This document shows, one piece after another, positions 17,655 through 25,092 of a stretch of 64,000 bases of DNA. The position numbers were made by a program, and so were the translations under genes. The notes below the pieces were generated by a model. It did not search any database and was not told where the DNA came from. It saw only the letters and a program-made list of their open reading frames with translations. This DNA comes from Aminobacter aminovorans (lineage in GTDB: Bacteria; Pseudomonadota; Alphaproteobacteria; Rhizobiales; Rhizobiaceae), in contig NZ_UFSM01000001.1 in assembly GCF_900445235.1 (NCBI RefSeq), positions 1,813,501-1,877,500 on the forward strand. Direction: 5' to 3'. The first letter of the stretch is position 1. Each line of letters starts with the position of its first letter.

Positions 17655-18107
17655 ATGAGCAATGAACTCGCCAAGGGCATCACGCGCCAGGGCACCGGCT
17701 ATGCCGGCAAGACCTGGAACATCCTTGGTCAGGTCTACTTCCCGAAGGCGGTGTGCGACGCCACCTTCGCCTTCGAGACCAACAGCGAACCGGGCCAGTT
17801 CGTGCCGGTGCACATCCATCCGAACCAGGAAGAGTTCATCCTGGTGCAGGAAGGCGAACTGGACCTCAAGCTTGACGGTGAATGGGTCAAGGCCAAGGCG
17901 GGCGACCTGGTGCGCATGCCCCGAGGCATTCCGCATGGCTACTTCAACAAGTCGGACAAGCCGACCAAGGCCCTGTTCTGGGTGTCGCCGGCAGGCATGC
18001 TGGAAGAGCTGTTCAACCGGCTCGACAATCTCGCCGACCCGGCCGAGGTGGTAAAGGTCTCGGCCCAGCACGAAGTCAACTTCCTGCCGCCCGAAGCCAA
18101 CGACTAA
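17655..18107 (+). CDS. Small single-domain cupin protein
   Basis: A 150-residue cupin. Metal ligands are visible as His53 and His55 (HIHPNQEEF), Glu59 or Glu60, and His94 (IPHGYF). AAGGGAG lies before the ATG. Such cupins may be dioxygenases, isomerases or binding proteins; the sequence alone does not decide. It is followed by an FMO-like gene on the same strand with a stem-loop between them, and an AraC regulator faces away upstream. A shared oxidative pathway is inference. Confidence 0.85.
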   Translation: MSNELAKGITRQGTGYAGKTWNILGQVYFPKAVCDATFAFETNSEPGQFVPVHIHPNQEEFILVQEGELDLKLDGEWVKAKAGDLVRMPRGIPHGYFNKSDKPTKALFWVSPAGMLEELFNRLDNLADPAEVVKVSAQHEVNFLPPEAND

Positions 18108-18132
18108 GGCTGCCAGATCCCAACCAGGGCAT

Positions 18133-18171
18133 CTGCCTGACGCACGCGACAAGCATCGCGTGCGACGGCAG
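18133..18171 (+). promoter_or_regulatory. Stem-loop between cupin and monooxygenase genes
   Basis: Nested arms CTGCC (18133-18137) with GGCAG (18167-18171), and GCACGCGA (18142-18149) with TCGCGTGC (18156-18163). No U-run follows, so it is more likely an mRNA-processing or stabilising structure than a terminator. Confidence 0.5.
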
Positions 18172-18218
18172 GCACATGTCCTGATGAACCGGAATCCTGG
18201 CGAACAAGGAACAACGAC

Positions 18219-19706
18219 ATGGTCGAGAAGAAGAAAGTCTGCGTCATTGGCGCCGGCGTGAGCGGGCTTGCGGCAGCACACGCCTTCAGGCAACGCGGTC
18301 ATGACGTCGAGATCGTCGAGCGTGGCAACGATCTGGGCGGTGTCTGGGAACCATCGCGATCCTATCCCGATGTGCAGACGCAAAGCCCGAAGGATCTCTA
18401 TCGCTACACTTCGATGCCGATGCCGGAGAATTATCCGGAATGGCCGAAAGGCACGCAGGTCCAGGCCTATCTCAAGAGCTATGCCGAACAAAACGGGCTC
18501 GTGCCGCTGATCCGCTATTGCACCAAGGTTGTTTCCATGCAGCGGCGCAATGGCGCCAAAGGCTGGACTGTCGAGCTGGAGTTCGGCGACGGCACGACGA
18601 CCACTGAGGATTTTGATTTCGTCGCCGTCTGCACCGGAAATTTCAGCGAGAAACGCGAACTCGTGCATCCAGGCCAGGACGAGTTCGTCGCTGCCGGTGG
18701 CCAGGTGTTGCATTCGTCGGAATACACCGACCCGGCGACGGTGCGGGGCAGGCGTGTCGTGGTGCTCGGCTTCTCCAAGTCGGCGACCGACATCGCGGTC
18801 AACGCGATCAATTCGGGCGCTGCCGCCGTCACCATCGTCTATCTCGAGCCGGTCTGGCGCATTCCCTACTTCATCGGCGGTCTGATCAACTTCAAGCGCA
18901 TCCTCTATGTCCGCGCCCAGGAGGTGATGTTCCCAAGCTGGAACCAGCCGCTGCTGGCGCGGCTGGCGCATGCGGTCGCCAAACCGTTCGTCTGGGCCAA
19001 CTGGCGCGGGCTGGAAAGCCTGCTTTCGCTCCAGCTCAAGCTGAAGAAGACCGGCCTGAGGCCAAAGGTACCGATCGAGACCAGCATCAATTGCTCGGTG
19101 CCGATCGTTACGCCCGGTTTCTTCGACATGGTCGCCGACGGCCGCATAAAGGCGATCCAGGGCACCATTGCTGCCTACGAGAAGGACACGGTGATCCTGT
19201 CAGGCGGCGAGCGGGTCAAGGCCGATATGGCCATTCTGGCGGTCGGCTGGAAATCCGGCGTGCCGTTTCTGCCGGAGGAATACCGACGCAAGCTTGTCGA
19301 GCCGGACGGGCAGTACCGGCTCTACCGGGTGATTGCCAACCCCGATCTGCCCGACATGGGCTTCGTCGGCTTCAACTCGTCATTCTGCACGGTGCTGAGT
19401 GCCGAACTCGCCGCCAACTGGCTGGTGCGCTACGCCGACGGCAAGCTGGGGCGGCAGCCGACGCACCAGGAGATGACCGACAATATCGAGATGATGCTGC
19501 GCTGGAAACGCGACGAACGGCCTGCGGCCGGCGTTTATGGCGGGCTCTGCGTCGCGCCTTATCACTTCAAGCATTTCGACGAACTTCTGGCCGACATCGG
19601 CGCAACGAAACGGCGGCGCAATGCCTTGGCCGAGAATTTCGCGCCGCCGAACGCCGATGCCTATGCCGGCTACCTCAAGAGCGCGCCGGACTATCGCGCG
19701 GCGTAG
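18219..19706 (+). CDS. Flavin-containing monooxygenase (FMO/Baeyer-Villiger-like)
   Basis: A 495-residue flavoprotein. The FAD-binding GAGVSG is at residues 11-16, followed by ERGNDLGGVWEPSRSYP typical of FMOs. A second nucleotide-binding stretch, VVVLGFSKSATD, is for NADPH. The region NFSEKRELVHPGQDEF corresponds to the FMO/BVMO fingerprint but departs from the canonical FxGxxxHxxxW. It probably inserts oxygen into a small organic substrate. The neighbouring cupin and AraC regulator suggest an inducible catabolic step. AAGGA lies upstream of the ATG. Confidence 0.88.
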   Translation: MVEKKKVCVIGAGVSGLAAAHAFRQRGHDVEIVERGNDLGGVWEPSRSYPDVQTQSPKDLYRYTSMPMPENYPEWPKGTQVQAYLKSYAEQNGLVPLIRYCTKVVSMQRRNGAKGWTVELEFGDGTTTTEDFDFVAVCTGNFSEKRELVHPGQDEFVAAGGQVLHSSEYTDPATVRGRRVVVLGFSKSATDIAVNAINSGAAAVTIVYLEPVWRIPYFIGGLINFKRILYVRAQEVMFPSWNQPLLARLAHAVAKPFVWANWRGLESLLSLQLKLKKTGLRPKVPIETSINCSVPIVTPGFFDMVADGRIKAIQGTIAAYEKDTVILSGGERVKADMAILAVGWKSGVPFLPEEYRRKLVEPDGQYRLYRVIANPDLPDMGFVGFNSSFCTVLSAELAANWLVRYADGKLGRQPTHQEMTDNIEMMLRWKRDERPAAGVYGGLCVAPYHFKHFDELLADIGATKRRRNALAENFAPPNADAYAGYLKSAPDYRAA

Positions 19707-19798
19707 CCAGTTCCCCAGTGGATGAGCCGTTTGCCAGGCAGTTGCGTCAATCAGGCAACTCACCCTCCTCCTGGTCATCTGTTGGGAGGCGAAACGCA

Positions 19799-20301
19799 AT
19801 GAGCAAGTCCGCTGGAGCCGTTGTCAGAGCAGTTACGCCTGAAGACATCGATGGTTTTCACCGAGCGCTCGATTCTGTCTCTCGTGAGCGGAAGTATCTC
19901 ACCTTTCTAGAGGCCCCACCTTTGGAGGAGTTTGGCCAGTTTGTGCTGAGCATGGCCGAGGAAGGAAATCCGCAGTTCGTGGCGGTGGTGGACGAGGAGT
20001 TGGCTGGTGCGACATACGGCGGCATTTTTTCCCAACCCACGCCCACCGTGGAAGTTTGGGGATGGGAATCATTCGGCCGTACCGCGAACGAGGCTTGGGT
20101 CTTCAACTGATCACTGCCGCCCTCAAACAGGCTCGCGAACTTGGTTTTGTTCGGATTGAGTTTGTTGTGCCCGCGGATAATGCTCGAGCGATTGCCCTTT
20201 ATGAAAGGGTGGGGTTCCTGAGGGAAGGCGCATCCCGCGACGCCGTATTTGTCGACGGCCGGTATTTCGACGTCATCAACATGGCGATGATCTACAGGTA
20301 G
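19799..20301 (+). pseudogene. GNAT acetyltransferase, frameshifted
   Basis: The ATG at 19799 has GGGAGG upstream and starts a good GNAT N terminus (VVRAVTPEDIDGFHRALD). That frame ends at 20110 after EVWGWESFGR. The second half resumes in another frame as MGIIRPYRERGLGLQLI, the acetyl-CoA-binding motif A, and runs to the stop at 20301 with ARAIALYERVGFLREG. Restoring one base near 20061 would give VEVWGMGIIRPYRERG and a normal-length GNAT protein of about 167 residues. Either a real single-base deletion or a sequencing error. It resembles RimI/PhnO-type acetyltransferases. Confidence 0.8.
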
Positions 20302-20431
20302 GGGAGTCTGTTGTTTCCCGGCTGGTCTTGCCGGCAAATCCTTGGTGCCGCCTAGCGCAGATGAGCGTTGGTCTTGGCCATCGACACAACGTCGCCAAAG
20401 GATTTTATCTTGCGATATCAGGGAGTTCGGA

Positions 20432-20506
20432 TGGTGGGCGTGACAGGGATTGAACCTGTGACCCCTGCAATGTCAATGCAGTGCTCTCCCGCTGAGCTAC
20501 ACGCCC
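20432..20506 (-). tRNA. tRNA-Val (GAC)
   Basis: A 75-nucleotide cloverleaf on the minus strand with encoded CCA. The acceptor GGGCGTG pairs with CACGCCC. The D arm is GCTC/GAGC, the anticodon stem CTGCA/TGCAG has loop TTGACAT giving anticodon GAC, and the T arm is ACAGG/CCTGT around TTCAATC. It reads Val GUC and GUU codons. Confidence 0.97.
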
Positions 20507-20632
20507 ATCCGATGGGGGCGGATACACCATTTTTGATCCGGCGCGTCAATAGCGTGTTTGGCGGAAAAATGCGCCGGATCATCAATTCCTTTGGCAGCGC
20601 CACCAATTCCCGTGGCGACGCTGGGGAAACGC

Positions 20633-20995
20633 CTATGCGGCGTGGAGCATCTTCTCGACCTCGTTGACGAGGTCGCGCAGATGGAAGGGCTTCGACAGCA
20701 CTTTTGCGTCGCGCGGAGCCTTCGAATCAGGGTTCAGCGCGACTGCCGCAAAGCCGGTGATGAACATCACCTTGAGATCGGGGTCGATCTCGGTTGCGCG
20801 GCGCGCCAGTTCGATGCCGTCCATCTCCGGCATGACGATGTCGGTCAGAAGCAGCGAAAAGGGTTCCTCGCGCAGCCGCTCGTAAGCGCTTGCGCCATTG
20901 TCGAAGTCGCTTACCTGGTAACCGGCGCGTTCCAGCGCCTTGACCAGGAAGCGACGCATATCGTCGTCGTCTTCTGCCAGAAGAATGCGTGCCAT
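20633..20995 (-). CDS. cpdR: Single-domain response regulator CpdR
   Basis: A 120-residue receiver domain with no output domain. The acidic pocket is EDDDD at residues 8-12, the phosphoacceptor is Asp52 (LTDIVMPEMDG), Thr80 follows FI, and the conserved Lys102 lies in SKPFH. It closely matches CpdR of Caulobacter and Sinorhizobium, which recruits ClpXP substrates to the pole when unphosphorylated and is phosphorylated through CckA-ChpT. It therefore probably controls cell-cycle proteolysis. It is monocistronic, next to a tRNA. Confidence 0.92.
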   Translation of the reverse strand: MARILLAEDDDDMRRFLVKALERAGYQVSDFDNGASAYERLREEPFSLLLTDIVMPEMDGIELARRATEIDPDLKVMFITGFAAVALNPDSKAPRDAKVLSKPFHLRDLVNEVEKMLHAA

Positions 20996-21223
20996 CAGTT
21001 TCCCGTCCGAATCAGCGGTCGAAGCCGCCCCCCAGCAGGGGCTTCGTTAACCATCTTGTATATGAGTCCTGGACGGTAAACATCAAGTGAATGCCCTGTC
21101 AGCAGAGTGACGCAAAGGCACGATAAGGGCCGACTTTCCACAGTTCGAACTGCTGGACACCGACAGCGGCAGGTGGCACTTTCGATGGATGAGTGAGTGC
21201 ATTTCGCAGGTCCATCAGCAAAG

Positions 21224-22114
21224 ATGACGCCAGCTGAAGATTTCTCGGAGCTGCCGCCGTTCGAAGTCCGGACGAGTGCCGAGCAGCGTGTGCCGTTCGT
21301 GTTCAGTTCACCGCATAGCGGACGCTGTTATCCCGACCGGTTCCTGGCCATGTCCAGGCTCGACGCCATGGCCATCAGGCGCTCGGAAGACTGTTACGTC
21401 GACGAGTTGTTCGGCGCGGCGGTTGCACTTGGCGCGCCGATGCTGACTGCACACTTCCCGCGTGCCTATCTCGACGTGAACCGCGAGCCGTGGGAGCTCG
21501 ATCCCAGGATGTTTGCCGAGCCGGTGCCGCCCTTCGCCAATGTCCGCTCGGCGCGCGTCGCTGGAGGGCTCGGCACGGTGCCGAAGCTGGTGGGCGAGGG
21601 GCTCGACATCTATTCCGGCCGGCTGCCGCTCGCCGAAGCGATCGGGCGGATCGAATGCGTCTACAAGCCCTATCACGAGACGCTGAAACGGCTGGTGACA
21701 CGGACCCATGCCCGGTTTGGTTATGCCGTGCTGGTCGACTGCCATTCGATGCCGGCGTCTGTCCGCCTCGGCGACAATGGCGCGCGGCCCGATTTCATCG
21801 TCGGCGACCGCTTCGGAACTTCTGCCGCAGCTGCTCTGTCGGAGCGGGCGATCGGGCTGTTGGCGGCCATGGGTTATGCTGTGGCGCACAACAAACCCTA
21901 TGCCGGCGGCTTCATCACCGAGCATTACGGTCGCCCGGCGCGGAAGCTTCACGCGCTGCAGATCGAGATCAATCGCGGACTGTACATGGACGAACGGACG
22001 TTCAAGAAATCGGCGGGCTTTCATGCGCTTGCCGACGATCTGGCCCGGTTTTCCGCCGATCTGATGGCGATGCCGGACTATCATTTCCTGGACCTGCCAT
22101 TGGCCGCGGAGTAG
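21224..22114 (+). CDS. N-formylglutamate amidohydrolase family protein
   Basis: A 296-residue protein from ATG 21224 (an in-frame GTG at 21197 is possible). Family landmarks are FVFSSPHSGRCYP, RRSEDCYVDELF, the PRAYLDVNREPWELDP region, LVDCHSMPAS and LQIEINRGLYMDE. These zinc-type hydrolases release glutamate from N-formylglutamate at the end of histidine degradation (HutG). No other hut gene is nearby, so the true substrate may differ. The stop is followed by the terminator of an sRNA read from the other strand. Confidence 0.88.
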   Translation: MTPAEDFSELPPFEVRTSAEQRVPFVFSSPHSGRCYPDRFLAMSRLDAMAIRRSEDCYVDELFGAAVALGAPMLTAHFPRAYLDVNREPWELDPRMFAEPVPPFANVRSARVAGGLGTVPKLVGEGLDIYSGRLPLAEAIGRIECVYKPYHETLKRLVTRTHARFGYAVLVDCHSMPASVRLGDNGARPDFIVGDRFGTSAAAALSERAIGLLAAMGYAVAHNKPYAGGFITEHYGRPARKLHALQIEINRGLYMDERTFKKSAGFHALADDLARFSADLMAMPDYHFLDLPLAAE

Positions 22115-22132
22115 CAGCGACAGGCGGCGGCT

Positions 22133-22210
22133 AAAAAAAGACCGCTCCGGAGAGCGGTCGAAGTCTAGGGAGGAAACGCCCAAGGAGGGCATGGACAGGA
22201 GAACTGTCCG
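22133..22210 (-). ncRNA. mmgR: mmgR/suhB-type (alpha-r8) small RNA
   Basis: About 78 nucleotides on the minus strand. There are three hairpins: GGACAG/CTGTCC, GCCC/GGGC, and the terminator GACCGCTC/GAGCGGTC (22140-22159) followed by seven U. The loops and linkers carry repeated CUCC, which can pair with Shine-Dalgarno sequences. This matches my memory of the Rfam suhB (MmgR) RNA, named for lying beside suhB; here it lies upstream of and antisense to the leader of the suhB-like hisN gene. MmgR in Sinorhizobium limits polyhydroxybutyrate granules. The 5' end is set from the promoter. Confidence 0.82.
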
Positions 22211-22216
22211 AAGTCG

Positions 22217-22245
22217 AGATTATTGTGCGCTGCACAAAAGTCAAG
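22217..22245 (-). promoter_or_regulatory. Promoter of the mmgR-like sRNA
   Basis: On the minus strand CTTGAC (22245-22240), then 17 bases, then TAATCT (22222-22217). This fits the alphaproteobacterial housekeeping consensus CTTGAC-N17, and the start would be near 22210. Confidence 0.7.
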
Positions 22246-22335
22246 GCGCCTTTGGGCTTTTTAATTCACGGTGATGTGGTTATTGCCGAGCGGGGTCGTG
22301 GCGTGTCATCCACGCCACAGTTGGAGATGGGGTGA

Positions 22336-23109
22336 ATGATGGTCGATGCCGAGTTCATGCGACGGATCGCGAGTGCCGCGGCAGCCGAGACGCTGCCGCG
22401 GTTTCGCCGTCTCGAGGCGGTGGAAAACAAGCTGGCCGGTGGTTTTGACCCGGTCACCGAGGCCGACCAGGAGGCCGAGCGCGCCATCCGGGCGCTGATC
22501 AACGCCGAATTCCCCGATCATGGCATCCTCGGCGAGGAGCATGGCAGCGAAAACCTCGGCAACAGCCATGTCTGGGTGATCGATCCGATCGACGGTACAC
22601 GCGCCTTCATTTCCGGCCTGCCGGTATGGGGCACGCTGGTTGGGCTGACCGTCGATGGCGATGCTGTCGCCGGCCTGATGTCGCAGCCTTTCACCGGCGA
22701 GCTGTTCTATGCAGATGGCAAGGGCTCGCATTACCAGGGGCCGGGCGGGCCGCGCAAGCTTGCAGTCCGCAAGACCACATCGCTGGCCAATGCAACCATG
22801 TTCACCACCACGCCGAGCCTGTTCAAGGGCGAGATGCGCAAACGCTACGACCATCTGGAAACCCAGGTCCAGCTCGCGCGCTATGGTACAGATTGTTATG
22901 CCTTCGCCATGGTTGCTGCAGGCCAGGTCGACATCGTCGTTGATCCGGGGCTCAAGCCCTACGACATTGTGGCGCTGATCCCCATCATCGAGCAGGCTGG
23001 CGGCATCGTCACGACTTTCGAAGGCGGCCCGGCGGAAAATGGCGGCGACATCATCGCGGCAGCAACACCCGAGCTGCATGCCGCGGCGTTGAAGGTGCTG
23101 ATGGGCTGA
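22336..23109 (+). CDS. hisN: Histidinol-phosphatase, inositol monophosphatase family
   Basis: A 257-residue member of the IMPase fold. Metal-binding residues are visible as Glu68 (LGEEHG) and Asp83 and Asp86 in IDPIDGT (82-88), followed by RAFISGLPVWGTLVGL typical of HisN rather than SuhB. The later PYDIVALIPIIEQAGG holds the third Asp. It should remove phosphate from L-histidinol phosphate, with SuhB-like activity as an alternative. Two ATGs lie in tandem at 22336 and 22339. It converges with an alpha/beta hydrolase, the stops two bases apart. Confidence 0.87.
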   Translation: MMVDAEFMRRIASAAAAETLPRFRRLEAVENKLAGGFDPVTEADQEAERAIRALINAEFPDHGILGEEHGSENLGNSHVWVIDPIDGTRAFISGLPVWGTLVGLTVDGDAVAGLMSQPFTGELFYADGKGSHYQGPGGPRKLAVRKTTSLANATMFTTTPSLFKGEMRKRYDHLETQVQLARYGTDCYAFAMVAAGQVDIVVDPGLKPYDIVALIPIIEQAGGIVTTFEGGPAENGGDIIAAATPELHAAALKVLMG

Positions 23110-23111
23110 GC

Positions 23112-24071
23112 CTATTCGACCGTCGCAGGCGTTCCCGGCACGAAGGCGCTGAACGCCGCGAGCAGCTGCTCGCGGTAGATATCCACTTCCTGCAGAATCT
23201 CGTGGCGGGCGCCGTCGATGGTCAGAAGCGAGGCGACACGGCACTGGTGGACATATTGCTCGACGTCGCGCGTCGACACCACCTCGTCGGCGCCGGCGGT
23301 GACAACAAGCATGGGCACCTTGAGCGAGGCCATGAAGGCGGGCTCGCGCACGGCTTCCGATGCCGCTGCTGCCGCCCGCAGCCAGGCGATCGTCGGCCCG
23401 CCGACGGACAGTTCGGGATAGGTCTCGTAGAGCAGGATATTGCGGCGGTAGCGGCGTTCGTCGCTGGTCAGCTTGTTGACGGCGAAGGGCGTGCCTTGGC
23501 GCGGCCGCGGTCCCCAGGCGGCATATAGCCCGCCGAGGCCGAGCCAGTACATGAGCGTCGTGATGCGCCGGATCGCCTTCATCGAAAACGGAGCGCCGAC
23601 AACCGACATGAAAGGCGCTACCAGCACCATGCGCTGGACGCGATTGATCATCGCGGGGGCGGCAAGCAGCGCGATCAGCGCCCCGCTCGAATGGGCGAGG
23701 ATGAAAAATGGGCCGCGGCAGTCGGGCAGTACGATCTGCTCAAAGAAGGCCTCGAGATCCTTGACGTAGTGGTCGAAGGTCTTGACGTGGCCGCGATGAC
23801 GGTCGCGCAGCAGCCGCTCGGAAGCGCCCTGGCCGCGCCAGTCGAAGGTGGCAACGGCATGGCCGCGCACCGACAGGTCGCGAATGGTCTCGAAATACTT
23901 CTCGATGCACTCGTTGCGCCCCGGCAGCAGAATCACCGTGCCCTTGAACGGGTGCGAGGTCGCGGGAAACAGTCCATAACGCAGCTGTTTGCCATCATGC
24001 GCGCTGAAGCTGCCGACGGTTGCCCGTTCGGGTACTGGATTGCCGGGGATTTCGTGGAACACGTCCGTCAT
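23112..24071 (-). CDS. Alpha/beta hydrolase, lysophospholipase-like
   Basis: About 319 residues in the Hydrolase_4 group, like PldB. The oxyanion/early region is ILLPGRNECIEKYFETI, followed by FDWRGQGAS. The nucleophile Ser is in AHSSGA, a variant of GxSxG with Ala first. Asp of TAGADEVVS and His of DGARHEILQE complete the triad. ATG 24071 gives MTDVFHEIPGN; a GTG at 24089 is possible, and neither has a clear ribosome site. Probably an intracellular lysophospholipase or monoacylglycerol lipase. Confidence 0.87.
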   Translation of the reverse strand: MTDVFHEIPGNPVPERATVGSFSAHDGKQLRYGLFPATSHPFKGTVILLPGRNECIEKYFETIRDLSVRGHAVATFDWRGQGASERLLRDRHRGHVKTFDHYVKDLEAFFEQIVLPDCRGPFFILAHSSGALIALLAAPAMINRVQRMVLVAPFMSVVGAPFSMKAIRRITTLMYWLGLGGLYAAWGPRPRQGTPFAVNKLTSDERRYRRNILLYETYPELSVGGPTIAWLRAAAAASEAVREPAFMASLKVPMLVVTAGADEVVSTRDVEQYVHQCRVASLLTIDGARHEILQEVDIYREQLLAAFSAFVPGTPATVE

Positions 24072-24201
24072 CAGCGCTCGGCTTGGCACTCGCTACAGTG
24101 GGATCTGGCGATGCCACGGTGATAGAAAGCCGCATCGAGAAAATCAAAGGAAATCCGTGCGAAGCGGAATCGCCAATGGGAATCGCGAATGGGAATCGAA
24201 T

Positions 24202-24237
24202 GAGGCCGAAGGCAGCTTGCGGGTTGCCTTCGGCCTC
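24202..24237. repeat. Perfect 13-bp inverted repeat
   Basis: GAGGCCGAAGGCA (24202-24214) and TGCCTTCGGCCTC (24225-24237) with a 10-base loop. No clear U-run on either strand and no gene end nearby, so it is not an obvious terminator. It may mark an unannotated short transcript. Confidence 0.6.
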
Positions 24238-24415
24238 TGTCGTTCCGGGAGGAAGGGACGTTGCAACCCGGTTCGGCTTCGTCGGCGGCATTCTGTGGTG
24301 CCGCCTGTTCGTTAACTTGGGTGCACTCTAGCCTGGGCCACCTGAACGGATACCGAAGGGTCGGTTCATCTTCGGTTCATCCTGGCGGTCATCAAAAAAC
24401 CTGTGGTGAAGATGT

Positions 24416-24444
24416 CTTGAAATGGCTTTGGGCGCCCCCCAAAT
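24416..24444 (+). promoter_or_regulatory. RpoH (sigma-32) heat-shock promoter of hsp20
   Basis: CTTGAA at 24416-24421, then a 15-base spacer, then CCCCAAAT at 24437-24444. This closely fits the sigma-32 consensus CTTGAA-N13-15-CCCCAT-T. The start would be near 24451, giving a leader of about 100 bases. Confidence 0.72.
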
Positions 24445-24450
24445 GTCTCC

Positions 24451-24549
24451 TGCGGCGCCCAATATCGGGGCCGCTGATCACCGCCGGGACGCCAGAATGG
24501 GTTTCGGCAAAGGTCATACGCAAACCTTGTTGCTCACTGGAGAACACCC
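24451..24549 (+). promoter_or_regulatory. ROSE-like RNA thermometer in the hsp20 leader
   Basis: The last hairpin pairs TGTT and CTC (24528-24535, with bulged G24532) with GAGAACA (24540-24546), closing over ACTG and burying the Shine-Dalgarno GGAG (24539-24542) before ATG 24550. The UUGCUC motif opposite the ribosome site is the mark of ROSE elements of rhizobial hsp20 genes. Heat would melt it and allow translation. Confidence 0.68.
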
Positions 24550-25017
24550 ATGCGTCACGTTGATTTTTCGTCGCTCCACCGCTCGACCGTCGGCTTCGAC
24601 CGCCTGTTCAACATGCTTGATGGCCTTGGCCAGCCTGACGGCGGCACCACCTATCCGCCCTACAACATCGAGCGTACCGGCGAAGACGCCTACCGCATCA
24701 GCATGGCGGTCGCTGGCTTCTCGGAAACCGAGATTTCGATCGAAGCCCATCGCAATGTACTGACGGTCAAGGGCGAGCGCGGCAATGAAAGCGCCGGCGA
24801 AGGTTCGGAATTGCTCTATCGCGGCATCGCCTCGCGCGCCTTCGAGCGCCGATTCCAGCTTGCCGACCATGTGGAGGTCGTAGGCGCGAACCTCAAGAAC
24901 GGCCTGCTTCACATCGATCTCAAGCGCAACATTCCCGAAGAACACAAGCCTCGCAAGATCGAGATCTCGGCTGCTCCGGCACAGGCCAAGCAGATCGAGG
25001 CCAACACGGTGAACTAA
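24550..25017 (+). CDS. Small heat-shock protein, Hsp20/IbpA type
   Basis: A 155-residue alpha-crystallin protein. The N-terminal region is DFSSLHRSTVGFDRLFNML as in rhizobial class A Hsp20. The crystallin domain spans about residues 35-135, with YRISMAVAGFSE and GLLHIDLKRNIPEE. The short tail includes KPRKIEI, a C-terminal I-x-I-like anchor. It holds unfolding proteins for refolding by DnaK. A sigma-32 promoter and a ROSE-like leader control it, and a terminator follows. Confidence 0.95.
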   Translation: MRHVDFSSLHRSTVGFDRLFNMLDGLGQPDGGTTYPPYNIERTGEDAYRISMAVAGFSETEISIEAHRNVLTVKGERGNESAGEGSELLYRGIASRAFERRFQLADHVEVVGANLKNGLLHIDLKRNIPEEHKPRKIEISAAPAQAKQIEANTVN

Positions 25018-25040
25018 GACTGCTCCTCCCAAGCAGCGAA

Positions 25041-25066
25041 GGCGGCGCCACCAGCGCCGCCTTTTT
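25041..25066 (+). terminator. Intrinsic terminator after hsp20
   Basis: GGCGGCGC (25041-25048) pairs with GCGCCGCC (25054-25061) and TTTTT follows. Confidence 0.88.
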
Positions 25067-25092
25067 GTTGTCAGGGTGTCGGGAAACGTGAT

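Larger units (their letters stand above)
24072..24549. other. Divergent intergenic region: hairpin, heat-shock promoter, thermometer
   Basis: These 478 bases separate the hydrolase and hsp20 genes. They hold two copies of AATGGGAATCG (about 24176-24199), a strong inverted repeat at 24202-24237, a tandem TTCGGTTCATC-like repeat near 24361-24381, and the RpoH promoter and leader of hsp20. No additional gene is apparent. Confidence 0.55.
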
